Part shown: piece after piece, positions 8,171 through 16,728 of the stretch
How positions within the stretch are numbered: the stretch's first letter is position 1
Layout of the letters: every line of letters starts with the position of its first letter
Assembly (NCBI RefSeq): GCF_000243155.2
Contig: NC_018017.1
Span: 2,542,001-2,606,000, forward strand
Source: Desulfitobacterium dehalogenans ATCC 51507
GTDB lineage: Bacteria; Bacillota; Desulfitobacteriia; Desulfitobacteriales; Desulfitobacteriaceae
Length of the DNA stretch: 64,000 nucleotides
Reading direction: 5' to 3'
The notes under the pieces: model-generated
The model's database searches: none
What the model was told of the DNA's origin: nothing
What the model saw: only the letters and a program-made list of their open reading frames with translations
Translations under genes and position numbers: made by a program

Positions 8171-8845
8171 TTGCTTGACCCACAAATTCTTAGACAGTTT
8201 AGTTTGTTTTCCTCCCTTTCCGATGAGGATTTGATTCCTCTACTGTCTCAATTCCGAACCCGCAAATATAGAAAAGGCCAAATCCTTTTTATTGAAGGAG
8301 AAATTGGCTCTCAAGTCTATTTTATCTTAAATGGCCAAGTCAAGCTCAGCAAAACCTTACCTAATGGAGATGAACAAATTCTTGATTGGTGCGGTCCTAA
8401 TGACACTCTTGCCGAGATTCTCTTATTGGAGCCAGGGTCCTATCCAGCCACAGCGGAAGTACTTAAAGAAAGCACGCTCCTCGTGCTTTCCAATCAGGGG
8501 ATGGTTAAAATTCTCGAGAATCACCCTCGTCTGGCCGTTGCCCTTATTCGTAAGCTTAATATGCGTTTACGCATGAATCAAGAGTTTATCCGGATATTAA
8601 CCAGTCGGTCCACTGCGGGGATTTTGGCTATGTTGTTGCTCAGACTGGCTAAGCCGGCCTTATCACCGGGAGAGCCTATCTACTACGATGCCACATTAAC
8701 CAATAAGGACTTAGCCAGTATGATTGGCACTTCACGTGAGCTGGTCAACCGTGCCCTCAATCAGTGGAAAAAATCGGGGATCCTCCGCCTCAATGGGGAG
8801 CGAATGGAAATCCTTCGCCCTCATGAATTAGCGGACTGGCCATGA
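8171..8845 (+). CDS. Crp/Fnr-family transcription regulator
   Basis: About 224 residues from the TTG at 8171, chosen because GTGAGGT lies eight bases ahead; a GTG at 8156 sits inside that site and has none of its own. An N-terminal cyclic-nucleotide-binding-type beta barrel (FRTRKYRKGQILFIEGEIGSQ; LNGQVKLSK) is joined by a long dimer helix to a C-terminal winged helix (LTNKDLASMIGTSRELVNRAL). Only one cysteine is seen in the sensor domain, so it is not an Fe-S FNR. Desulfitobacteria carry many such paralogs, including the halo-aromatic sensor CprK, so the effector here is unknown. Its 3' end overlaps the convergent gene by 18 bp. Confidence 0.9.
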   Translation: MLDPQILRQFSLFSSLSDEDLIPLLSQFRTRKYRKGQILFIEGEIGSQVYFILNGQVKLSKTLPNGDEQILDWCGPNDTLAEILLLEPGSYPATAEVLKESTLLVLSNQGMVKILENHPRLAVALIRKLNMRLRMNQEFIRILTSRSTAGILAMLLLRLAKPALSPGEPIYYDATLTNKDLASMIGTSRELVNRALNQWKKSGILRLNGERMEILRPHELADWP

Positions 8846-9697
8846 GGAAAGGGCTCGAGGACTTGTGACTTTTTCCAGCTCAAAGGAGTGAAGACCATTC
8901 CAAATATCATCCCAAGATAATTCGGGATTGCGCCGCCAAAATATCATGGCGGCTCTTGCTTTTTCTATACTGCTTTCCTGGGGAATTAAACGGAGAAAAC
9001 TTTTTCCTCCCCAGGCTTTCACCCATTCTCCATAACAATGTTGAAATTCGGGGGGATGCTTCTTTAGATGCTTAATGGTAAAAAAGGAGGCAATACCGAT
9101 GAGAATGGCATCCTCATTTCCCCGTTGAAAGGATTGACCATCTAAATCCTGGCCCGCCAAAATAAGCAGACTGTTAAGGAAGTGAACCCGTACCACTTGC
9201 CGCAGAACCTCCGGGCTTAGTTTGAGTATCTCGGCAAGTCTTCCAAGAGTCCTCAAGAAGATTTTCGCACTAGGATCCGTATAAGATAGTGTGGCAAAGG
9301 CTGATAGCGGAAGAGGAAACAAATCCTCTAAGCTGGATTCTGCCAATTTGGATATCAATTCAGTTTCCAATTGAGAGACTCTGTGGTCCTGGTGTTGAAT
9401 CTTTTCCGATGTTTCCCGCAAAAAAGATTCTGCTTCTTTAGGCTGTTCAGGCAGTTCTTCCAACCATTCCCTTAAGCGGGCGCGACGGGGTATAAGTATC
9501 TCCAGCAGGTTTGCCGTCTCCTGATGGAGGTTTTTAAATCCTTTTTTAATGTCCTCGGGATCACGATAAAAACCCCGCATGAGTACTTCAGCCCCATGGG
9601 GTACCTCCATTGTTTCCTCAAAACGAATCACTGCCTCACCATTTCTTTCCGGAAAGCGAAGCCCCATAGCTTGTTCGGCCTCTAGGCGCAATGACAT
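8828..9697 (-). CDS. Unknown soluble protein, 289 aa
   Basis: Not recognised. 289 residues, mostly helical by composition, no signal or membrane segment. Residues 45-130 are charged and could form a coiled coil (RRARLREWLEELPEQPKEA; QDHRVSQLETELISKLAE). The C-terminal half has Trp-rich stretches (EWVKAWGGKSF; IFWRRNPELSWDDIWNG). The start at 9697 shows only a weak ribosome site. It is divergent from the helicase gene at 9839 (about 140 bp between starts) and its end overlaps the Crp/Fnr gene by 18 bp tail-to-tail. Confidence 0.7.
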   Translation of the reverse strand: MSLRLEAEQAMGLRFPERNGEAVIRFEETMEVPHGAEVLMRGFYRDPEDIKKGFKNLHQETANLLEILIPRRARLREWLEELPEQPKEAESFLRETSEKIQHQDHRVSQLETELISKLAESSLEDLFPLPLSAFATLSYTDPSAKIFLRTLGRLAEILKLSPEVLRQVVRVHFLNSLLILAGQDLDGQSFQRGNEDAILIGIASFFTIKHLKKHPPEFQHCYGEWVKAWGGKSFLRLIPQESSIEKARAAMIFWRRNPELSWDDIWNGLHSFELEKVTSPRALSSWPVR

Positions 9698-9776
9698 TCA
9701 GACTCCCCCTCTGGCCAGTTCTTGTTTCATCATATGGGCTTATACCCTTCCTCATACCATTTTTTGTACGAAATCC

Positions 9777-9785
9777 TGCTATAAT
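9777..9785 (+). promoter_or_regulatory. Extended -10 promoter for the helicase
   Basis: TGCTATAAT, an extended -10 element, lies 54 bases before the TTG start of the helicase. No good -35 box is seen. Confidence 0.5.
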
Positions 9786-9838
9786 TTGACCCTGGAATAC
9801 GGGTTTGTTAAAATGAGAAAAACCCTGGAAGAAATGAG

Positions 9839-12100
9839 TTGATTTTCGTGTCTGACCGCAGTTATCACGGCTTAGTATTAGATCCATTTCAGGAAGAAGC
9901 CTTAGATGCTATTGACGAGGGGCAATCCGTCATTGTCGCCGCTCCCACTGGTACAGGAAAGACCCTTGTGGCCGATTATCTTGTAGAAAAAGTCATGACC
10001 GAAGGACGTCGGATTATTTATACTGCTCCCATTAAAGCTTTGAGCAACCAAAAGTTTAAAGACTATAAGAAGCTCTTTGGTATTGATCGGGTCGGTATCT
10101 TAACAGGGGATGTTGTGCTGAACTCCGAAGCTCCCCTAATCATTATGACCACCGAGATTTTCCGCAATCAAGTGATAACCAACGATCCCGCTTTAGAATC
10201 GGTGTCCTACATCATCTTTGATGAGATTCATTGGCTTAACGATGAAGAGCGGGGCACAGTCTGGGAGGAATCCATTATCTTGGCTCCTCCCCATATGAAA
10301 TTATTAGGCCTCAGTGCCACCATCGCCAATGCCCAGCAATTGGTGGATTGGATCGGAACCATACGTCAGGAAGATGTGGCATTAATCCAGGAAAACCGTC
10401 GTATCGTGCCTTTAGAGTACTATTATTTTTCCAGGGATACCGGTCTGGTCAACTACGAAAAGCTCTGGAAATATTATCGCCAACGGATCCAATCCACTCA
10501 ATCTACAGAGGGCAGTTTGTTTACTCCCACGAATCACCTGGATTTAATCAAGGTGATACAAAAACAATACCTTCCTGCCCTTTATTTTGTTTTCAGCCGC
10601 AAACAATGTGCTGATAAGGCTTCTGAACTGGCCTTAATCACCAATTACTTAAACCCCCAAGAAAAAAAACAAGTAGAGGATGCTTTCCTGGAGCATTTCG
10701 GAGAAGAAAGTGAATGGTCCCCCTCCACCAGACTTCTGCGACGGTTAACCGTCAAAGGGATCGCCTTTCACCATGCGGGACTGCTGCCCTCACAAAAAGT
10801 ATTGGTGGAGGAGCTTTTCCTCAAACGCTTAATTCATGTTCTTTACTGCACCGAAACCTTCAGCGTTGGCATCAACTATCCGGTTCGCTCCGTCTGCTTT
10901 GATACACTGAATAAATTTGACGGTCGGAACTTTCGTCCCCTGGCTAATCATGAATTCTTCCAAATGTCCGGACGGGCCGGACGCCGGGGATTGGATGAAC
11001 GGGGCTATTCCTTTGCTTTGGTCGATCTGAATTACATGGAAAAGAGTCCGCCGCCGCGATTTAACATCAATCGTCTGGAACCTCTTACCAGCCAATTTAA
11101 ATTGAGCTATAACACGGTCCTCAATCTTCAGGCCACCCTTTCCTATGAGCAAATCCAGATTTACTTTCAGAAGAGCTTTGCCGCCCATAGCAATCTGCAA
11201 ACCCACGGTCATTTAATTGCCGAACTGGCTCAGCTGGAAGAACAATTTAACGGGAAAGGAGAGCATGTCTGCCAGCACATGGACTCTTTTGCCTGCCCCG
11301 TGAAGTATCTGCCGAAAAAGAAAGAGCTTGATCGCCTCAAACGGGCTTACCAAGCCTTAGGACCTCGCCGCCAAAATCGGGTCTACGGCCGGGAAATGGC
11401 TCGCAAAATCAAAAACTGGGAAAAACTCTTGGCTACAACCCCGCAAAAATGTCCCAACGCCAAGCTGGCTCTTTGCGAGGAGGAAAGCAAACAGCGGAAA
11501 AAACTGCAGCAAAACATGATTGAAATTCGTAAAGAGTTGAAAACTTTGCCGGATCAGGACTTCTTCTTCAATGAATTTCAGTTTAAAAAGAATCAATTGA
11601 TCCAAATGGGGTATATACGGGAGGGCGAGCTGCTTCCCCGTGGCGAATGTGCCCGTCATATTTATGTTCAGGAATTATTGGTCACTGAGCTGATTTTTTC
11701 TGGTATTTTGGATACCTTGGACGATGACCAATTGAACGGCTTATTATCGGCCATTGATTTTGAGGCGCGGAAGAACGATTATTTTCAAAGGCTCCCCGTA
11801 TTGGATTGGGCTCCGCTGCAAGATTTAGTTCGTTATATTCAAAGTGTCTGCGGCCCGGAATCCGTCCGCTATGATCCTCGGGTAACGGTCATCGTCTATT
11901 CTTGGAGTCAAGGGCTTTCCTTTGCAGAAGTTCAGCGCTTGTCCAATCTGGATGAAGGGGATATTATCTCGGTCATTCGCCGCACCATCGACCTTCTTCG
12001 TCAGATGAGAGATGCGGTTAAGGAACCTGCTTTACTTCAGCGCTTGAAGCTTTGCATGGATAAGCTGGATCGGGATGAAGCTGCCGTCCTTGCTTTGTAA
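9839..12100 (+). CDS. Ski2-like DEAD/DEAH-box helicase
   Basis: 753 residues, start TTG at 9839 with GGAAG seven bases ahead. ATP-dependent RNA (or DNA) helicase of the Ski2/Mtr4/HelY group. Motifs in order: Q-like DPFQEEAL, I APTGTGKT (about residue 36), Ia APIKALSNQK, II DEIH, III LSATIAN, then FHHAGLLP and VI MSGRAGRRGLDERG. After the helicase core, an insert near 478-545 holds two C-x7-C pairs (CQHMDSFAC and CPNAKLALC), which could bind a metal or Fe-S cluster. The end is the helical DSHCT-like domain. A 9-codon ORF (9813-9842) ends across the TTG start (ATGAGTTGA), so coupling of translation is possible. Confidence 0.9.
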   Translation: MIFVSDRSYHGLVLDPFQEEALDAIDEGQSVIVAAPTGTGKTLVADYLVEKVMTEGRRIIYTAPIKALSNQKFKDYKKLFGIDRVGILTGDVVLNSEAPLIIMTTEIFRNQVITNDPALESVSYIIFDEIHWLNDEERGTVWEESIILAPPHMKLLGLSATIANAQQLVDWIGTIRQEDVALIQENRRIVPLEYYYFSRDTGLVNYEKLWKYYRQRIQSTQSTEGSLFTPTNHLDLIKVIQKQYLPALYFVFSRKQCADKASELALITNYLNPQEKKQVEDAFLEHFGEESEWSPSTRLLRRLTVKGIAFHHAGLLPSQKVLVEELFLKRLIHVLYCTETFSVGINYPVRSVCFDTLNKFDGRNFRPLANHEFFQMSGRAGRRGLDERGYSFALVDLNYMEKSPPPRFNINRLEPLTSQFKLSYNTVLNLQATLSYEQIQIYFQKSFAAHSNLQTHGHLIAELAQLEEQFNGKGEHVCQHMDSFACPVKYLPKKKELDRLKRAYQALGPRRQNRVYGREMARKIKNWEKLLATTPQKCPNAKLALCEEESKQRKKLQQNMIEIRKELKTLPDQDFFFNEFQFKKNQLIQMGYIREGELLPRGECARHIYVQELLVTELIFSGILDTLDDDQLNGLLSAIDFEARKNDYFQRLPVLDWAPLQDLVRYIQSVCGPESVRYDPRVTVIVYSWSQGLSFAEVQRLSNLDEGDIISVIRRTIDLLRQMRDAVKEPALLQRLKLCMDKLDRDEAAVLAL

Positions 12101-12150
12101 AATGCATAATAATGCCAGGAAAAGCTCATAATTGGTTTGAGGTGATAAAT

Positions 12151-12474
12151 TTGAGAGATCAATTCTATCTTAGACCCGAACCAAAACCCCCACAAAATCG
12201 TCAAAATGCTGACCTTGACTCTGCAGCCGATGCTCAACCTGAGATGACTTCTGATGTAAACGCAGGTCAGGATACCCCGGCACTCAGCTATCCTATGACC
12301 ATGCCCGGTCCTGAAAGACATCCTGGCGATACTGCAGAACCAAGCTCCAATGAGGCCAAAGCAACGGATAATGGCGAATTTGAGCCGGTGCAGACCGACA
12401 TGGATATGTCCGTATATCAAAACGACGAAGAACCTGGATCTAGCTATGAACTCCCTTCCGATACAATCAGTTAA
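12151..12474 (+). CDS. Unknown disordered acidic protein, 107 aa
   Basis: Start TTG at 12151, six bases after GAGGTG; an ATG at 12112 in the same frame has no ribosome site. 107 residues rich in Pro, Asp, Glu, Ser and Asn, with no hydrophobic core, so probably disordered. It starts with a short motif RDQFYLRPEPKPPQN. No family recognised. It lies 50 bp after the helicase and may be co-transcribed. A long inverted repeat follows. Confidence 0.6.
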   Translation: MRDQFYLRPEPKPPQNRQNADLDSAADAQPEMTSDVNAGQDTPALSYPMTMPGPERHPGDTAEPSSNEAKATDNGEFEPVQTDMDMSVYQNDEEPGSSYELPSDTIS

Positions 12475-12530
12475 CTCGCTTTAGCACTGAAGGAAAACTC
12501 GTTTTTATAATTTCATCGATGCTCTTTGAT

Positions 12531-12579
12531 TTAAGAGGCCCTTCTGATCTGATAAAACAGATTAGAAAGGGCCTCTTAA
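12531..12579 (+). terminator. Long hairpin after the 107-aa gene
   Basis: Arms of about 21 bases (TTAAGAGGCCCTTCTGATCTG and its near complement, one bulged base) with a six-base loop ATAAAA. No U-run follows on either strand, so it may be a terminator of unusual type or an RNA processing/stability hairpin. Confidence 0.45.
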
Positions 12580-12641
12580 ATGCGCATTCCCAACACCTCA
12601 AAGGAATATCTAAATCCTGTAAATTGTAAATAATCCCCTGA

Positions 12642-12670
12642 TTGATGCTTTAAGCCGCCCGTAGTATAAT
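12642..12670 (+). promoter_or_regulatory. Sigma-A promoter of the psp operon
   Basis: TTGATG, 17 bases, TATAAT, 119 bases before the pspA start. I looked for a SigW-type box (TGAAAC...CGTA), the regulator of the B. subtilis counterpart, and saw none. Confidence 0.75.
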
Positions 12671-12789
12671 ATTTGTAAACAGACATTATACACTTTAAAA
12701 CCATACCATGAGCGACGCTTAATGCGGTTTCAGGCTTAAACTTTGGCATGTCATCATACTATTCTATTTATTTGATGGAGGAATGGCGA

Positions 12790-13467
12790 ATGAGTATTCT
12801 GGCGAGATTTAAAGAGATTATGTCAAGCAATATCAACGCCCTGCTTGATAAAGTGGAAGATCCGGAAAAGATGATTGATCAGTGTCTACGGAACCTGAAC
12901 AGCGATCTGGGCAAGGTCAAATCGGAAACCGCCACCATTATGGCGGAGGAACAGCGCGCTAAAAGAGAACTGGATGAATGCACTGAAGACATTGCAAAAA
13001 TGCAGTCTTATGCTGTCAAGGCGTTGGAAGCGAACAACGAAGTGGATGCAAAAAAGTTTCTGGAGCATAAGGCCTCTTTGAATTCCAAGCTGGCCGGGCT
13101 GCAGGAAGCGTACAATCTTGCTCAGGCGAACGCTGCCCACATGCGGGAAATGCATGATAAGCTGGTTTCGGATATCGGTGAGCTTGAGTCCCGAAGAGAT
13201 ATGATTAAGGGCAAGCTGGCCGCCGCGAAGACCCAGGACCGCATGAACAAAATGATGTCCTCGGTCTCGGATGCCAACGCTTCAATCGCCGGCTTTGAGC
13301 GGTATGAGGCACTGGCGGACAAGGCCCTGGATAAGGCTAAAGCCATGGCTGAGCTGAACAAGTCATCGCAGTCTTCCATTAAGGATCTGGCGGCAAAATA
13401 TGATGCACAGCCTGATGCCAGCATTGATGATGAGCTTGCTGCATTAAAAGCCAGCTTAAATAAGTAA
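12790..13467 (+). CDS. pspA: PspA/IM30 family protein
   Basis: 225 residues from the ATG at 12790 (GGAGG eight bases ahead; an upstream in-frame start at 12748 has none). ESCRT-III-like membrane-stabilising protein that coats the inner face of stressed membrane. The N-terminal amphipathic helix (SILARFKEIMSSNINALLDKV) and the following DPEKMIDQCLRNL are typical of PspA/Vipp1, and the rest is long coiled coil, ending in acidic DDELAALKASL. First gene of a pspA-ydjG-ydjH-ydjI cluster as in B. subtilis (ydjFGHI). A terminator directly after it probably makes PspA the most abundant product. Confidence 0.93.
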   Translation: MSILARFKEIMSSNINALLDKVEDPEKMIDQCLRNLNSDLGKVKSETATIMAEEQRAKRELDECTEDIAKMQSYAVKALEANNEVDAKKFLEHKASLNSKLAGLQEAYNLAQANAAHMREMHDKLVSDIGELESRRDMIKGKLAAAKTQDRMNKMMSSVSDANASIAGFERYEALADKALDKAKAMAELNKSSQSSIKDLAAKYDAQPDASIDDELAALKASLNK

Positions 13468-13473
13468 TTATGG

Positions 13474-13520
13474 GAAGAAGCTGCCTTAGAAGAAATCATC
13501 CAAGGCGGCTTCTTTTTGTT
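13474..13520 (+). terminator. Terminator between pspA and ydjG
   Basis: Stem AAGAAGCTGCCTT / AAGGCGGCTTCTT (one G-U pair) at 13475-13514, followed by TTTTTGTT. It is inside the operon, so it likely passes only part of the transcripts on to ydjGHI. Confidence 0.75.
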
Positions 13521-13585
13521 CGTGCCCAAAAGACTTGAGCTATGTTTTGTGGAAAGACAGGGAGCTGAAAGGAGCAGACGCACTT

Positions 13586-14647
13586 ATGGTCGTACATTAT
13601 AAATGCCCGAATTGCGGAGCCGATATGGCATTTGACAGTACAAGCGGTATGCTGCATTGTGACAGCTGCGGCACAAACCAGAGCATCGAAGATATACAAA
13701 AGCAGGGAGATGCTCAAAACCAAGGAGCTGCATCCTCCAGAGGACACACCCCTTGGAACGAGGACGAAGTCAATCAATACCACTGCCAGAATTGCGGCGC
13801 AGTGCTGATGACCGACAAAGATACTGTAGCAACTTCGTGCAGCTTTTGCGGTGCGGCAGTTGTTTTGAATGACCGCCTTAAAGGCAGTCTTGCCCCCGCA
13901 AAGGTCATTCCCTTTTCGATCGGCCGCCAGCAGGCCCAGGAGGCCTTTAAAAAATGGTGCCGAAAGGGTTTGCTCACGCCCAAGGAGCTGATGTCTGCCA
14001 ACCGCATCAAGAGCATCACCGGCATCTATGTGCCCTTCTGGCTGTATGATCTCAATGGTTGGGGGGAAGCCACGGCGGAATGCACCAAGGTGAGGGTTTA
14101 CTCGGACGCTGACTATACCTACACGGAAACCAGCTTTTTTCATGTGCACCGCGCTGTTGACCTGAATTATAGTCAAGTACCTGTGGATGCCTCGCAGAAA
14201 ATGGACGATGCTCTGATGGATAAGCTGGAACCCTATGATTATGGTAACTTAAAGGATTTCAGGATGCCCTATCTAGCCGGTTTTCTCGCTGAAAAGTATG
14301 ACTATGACAACCGGGATCTGTTCCCCCGGGTGCGCACCAGAGTGGAGCGCTATGTTTCCGATTATATCAGCTCCACGATTAGCGGTTATACCACCACCAA
14401 CTTTATCAGCAAGAATATCAACATTATTGAAAAAAAGGCCGATTACGCCCTTTTCCCCGTGTGGATGGTTCGGTATGACTATGGACAAAAGGAATATGTC
14501 TTTGCCATGAACGGCCAGACCGGCAAAATCGTCGGTAAGCCCCCCCTCAGTCCGGGAAAAATTGCAGCATGGTTCGCCAGCATCAGCACAGCATCCTTTG
14601 TCATCATAAAAATCATTGCCATGTTGATGGAAGGAGGGGTTTTATAA
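13586..14647 (+). CDS. ydjG: YdjG-like double zinc-ribbon membrane protein
   Basis: 353 residues from ATG 13586 (AAAGGAG 11 bases ahead; the frame is open further up but the zinc ribbon begins right here). Two zinc ribbons: Cys 7, 10, 25, 28 (CPNCG...CDSCG) and a second near residues 63-85 (CQNCG...CSFCG). A beta-rich domain follows (GIYVPFWLYDLNGWG), and one C-terminal membrane helix (about 330-350). It matches B. subtilis YdjG, partner of YdjH in the PspA/YdjI membrane-stress complex. The stop overlaps the next start by one base (TAATG). Known of the family: YdjG-YdjH recruit YdjI. The role here is inferred from that. Confidence 0.85.
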   Translation: MVVHYKCPNCGADMAFDSTSGMLHCDSCGTNQSIEDIQKQGDAQNQGAASSRGHTPWNEDEVNQYHCQNCGAVLMTDKDTVATSCSFCGAAVVLNDRLKGSLAPAKVIPFSIGRQQAQEAFKKWCRKGLLTPKELMSANRIKSITGIYVPFWLYDLNGWGEATAECTKVRVYSDADYTYTETSFFHVHRAVDLNYSQVPVDASQKMDDALMDKLEPYDYGNLKDFRMPYLAGFLAEKYDYDNRDLFPRVRTRVERYVSDYISSTISGYTTTNFISKNINIIEKKADYALFPVWMVRYDYGQKEYVFAMNGQTGKIVGKPPLSPGKIAAWFASISTASFVIIKIIAMLMEGGVL

Positions 14648-15534
14648 TGGGAAAAAGAGCGGTAAAGCTTGCTCTACTTTTGGTCATCATGCTGTATGCC
14701 GTCTGTCCGACCGGCGTGACGGCAGCCTTGCAGGAGCAAAGGGTTTTTGATAGCGCACAGCTTTTCACTGAAGATGAGCGCGCATCGCTGGAGGAAACCA
14801 GCAAGCAATACGGTTCGGAAAGCGACATCGATATTGTCATTGTGACAACGAATGATCTGGGCGAAAAAACCCCGCAGCTCTATCTGGAGGAGTTCTATGA
14901 TGCCAACGGGGCCGATGAGAACGGCGTGTACCGTTCGGCGGCGCTGCTGCTGCTCAATATGACACCCGGTGCGCGCAGTGTGGAAATTCAAGGCTATGGC
15001 AGGTTGCAAACCTATCTGAACAATCAACGGATCGAATCTATCTTGGATGACATTACGCCGCTGCTTGCTGACGGAAATTACTATGACGCCATGCTCGGAT
15101 ATATTGAACAGGCTGCTTCTTATATGCAGCAGGAGGTCCAAGGTTCCCCCGGCGTAAACCCTGGCGGCTCTACCCACTATGACCCGCCCAGGAGCGAAGG
15201 TACCGGATATACTGAACAGGAGGACTCGATCTTCTTCAATACCCTTTTCCAGCTTAGCCTGGCGGTGGTGATCGGTGCTGCAGTGGTGAGCATAATGGCT
15301 GCCCGCTCCGGCGGCAGGGTCACGACCAACAATCGCACCTATCTTGACCCTGCACATTCCCGTCTTCTCGCGCACAGTGACCAGTATATCCGAACCTCCG
15401 TTACCAAAGTAAGACGGCCGAAAAAGGACGAGCACAATAACAACAGCGGCTTTGGTGGTGGCGGAGGCGGCTTCGGCGGCGGAGGGATCTCTCCGGGAGG
15501 TCATTCCCACAGCGGCGGCGGTCGAAGCTTCTAA
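14647..15534 (+). CDS. ydjH: YdjH-like TPM-domain membrane protein
   Basis: 295 residues from ATG 14647 (GGAGG upstream inside ydjG). A signal-like hydrophobic N-terminus (7-25) precedes an extracytoplasmic TPM domain (about 30-165: VFDSAQLFTEDERASLEE; SDIDIVIVTTNDLG; VEIQGYGRLQTYL). A membrane helix lies near 205-222, and the tail is Gly/Ser/His-rich (FGGGGGGFGGGG ... GGGRSF), ending as TPM proteins often do. TPM domains were found in thylakoid and sporulation proteins, some as phosphatases. In B. subtilis YdjH works with YdjG on the membrane. Confidence 0.85.
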   Translation: MGKRAVKLALLLVIMLYAVCPTGVTAALQEQRVFDSAQLFTEDERASLEETSKQYGSESDIDIVIVTTNDLGEKTPQLYLEEFYDANGADENGVYRSAALLLLNMTPGARSVEIQGYGRLQTYLNNQRIESILDDITPLLADGNYYDAMLGYIEQAASYMQQEVQGSPGVNPGGSTHYDPPRSEGTGYTEQEDSIFFNTLFQLSLAVVIGAAVVSIMAARSGGRVTTNNRTYLDPAHSRLLAHSDQYIRTSVTKVRRPKKDEHNNNSGFGGGGGGFGGGGISPGGHSHSGGGRSF

Positions 15535-15580
15535 CATTGAATTAAAGGCACGATTTTAGAATAGAAAGGATGCAAAATAA

Positions 15581-16573
15581 ATGGGATTTTTTTCCGGACA
15601 GTTTTCCAATGTTGTGGAGTGGGAAGAATTTCGCGAGGACATGATCTTCTGGAAATGGCACAACCGCGAAATCAAAAGAGGCAGTAAGCTGATTATTCGC
15701 CCGGGACAGGACGCTATTTTCCTTTTTAACGGCAGGATAGAAGGCATTTTTAAGGACGAAGGAGATTATGACATCGAGTCCCAGATTGTCCCGTTTTTGT
15801 CCACCCTCAAGGGATTTAAATTCGGGTTCAATTCGGGGATGCGCGCAGAGGTTCTGTTTGTCAATACCAAGGAATTCACGGTAAAATGGGGTACCAAAAG
15901 TGCCATCAACATTCCGGTGCCGCAGCTTCCCGGTGGCATGCCCATCCGCGCTAACGGAACGTTCACTTTCAAGGTCAATGATTATGTTAAATTGATTGAT
16001 AAAATTGCAGGCGTAAAGGATTCGTTTCTGGTCGAGGATGTCAAGCTTCGCATCATGGCGATGCTTGACCAGCTTCTGATGAAATGGATTGTCAAGGAAG
16101 GCAAGGATATGTTCAATCTACAGTCCAACTCCTTCGCTATTGCCAACTGCCTGAAAACTGATCTGGATATGCAGATTTATGATATGGGCATCACGGTAAC
16201 CGAGTTTACCATCATGAGCTTTACCTATCCGGAAGAAATTCAGCAGATGATTGCAAAAACCGCATCCCATACCATGATTGGTGATATGGGACGCTATCAG
16301 CAGGTGTCCGTGCTGGACGGAATTTCCGGCGGGAGAGGACAAGGCGGCAGCGCCGCATCCGATATGGCCGGCATGGTCATCGGGATGCAGATGGCCAATG
16401 AAATGATGCGGGATATGAGCAATCCCAAGCAGGAACAGGTACAAGAGAAGGACAGCTCCGCGCCGAAGGGTGGCAGCGAACCCGGTTTAAAAAAGCCGAA
16501 CTTCTGCCCGAACTGCGGACAAAAGACCGAGGGCGCTAACTTTTGCTCCAACTGCGGTCAGAAGTTGGTCTGA
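15581..16573 (+). CDS. ydjI: YdjI-like SPFH-domain protein with zinc ribbon
   Basis: 330 residues, ATG 15581 after AAAGGATG. An SPFH/virion-core-like domain spans about residues 5-230 (FFSGQFSNVVEWEEF; LIIRPGQDAIFLFNGRIEG; VEDVKLRIMAMLDQLL). A Gly/Met-rich linker follows and then a C-terminal double CxxC ribbon (CPNCGQK...CSNCGQK). B. subtilis YdjI is the protein that places PspA at the membrane together with YdjGH. It closes the operon, with a strong terminator 25 bp on. Confidence 0.9.
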   Translation: MGFFSGQFSNVVEWEEFREDMIFWKWHNREIKRGSKLIIRPGQDAIFLFNGRIEGIFKDEGDYDIESQIVPFLSTLKGFKFGFNSGMRAEVLFVNTKEFTVKWGTKSAINIPVPQLPGGMPIRANGTFTFKVNDYVKLIDKIAGVKDSFLVEDVKLRIMAMLDQLLMKWIVKEGKDMFNLQSNSFAIANCLKTDLDMQIYDMGITVTEFTIMSFTYPEEIQQMIAKTASHTMIGDMGRYQQVSVLDGISGGRGQGGSAASDMAGMVIGMQMANEMMRDMSNPKQEQVQEKDSSAPKGGSEPGLKKPNFCPNCGQKTEGANFCSNCGQKLV

Positions 16574-16598
16574 TACGGTTCGGTGATAAAATTAACGC

Positions 16599-16629
16599 AA
16601 AAAGCCTGTCACATATGACAGGCTTTTTT
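16599..16629 (+). terminator. Terminator of the psp operon
   Basis: Stem AGCCTGTCA / TGACAGGCT with a short loop, preceded by A-run and followed by TTTTTT. Confidence 0.9.
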
Positions 16630-16728
16630 GGCATATCAGACTCACATACGGCTTAAGCTACGCTTACGGGTCCTTTTAGCTTAAACATCCTGGAAAGATA
16701 CTGGAACAGACACTTGAAAAACCACTCA

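Noticed and set aside
12475-12790. SigW promoter for the psp operon
   Set aside because: No TGAAAC...CGTA pair found; a sigma-A-like promoter explains the start better.
13122-14176. Minus-strand ORFs of 153 and 226 codons opposite pspA and ydjG
   Set aside because: Opposite-strand shadows of well supported genes with conserved motifs.
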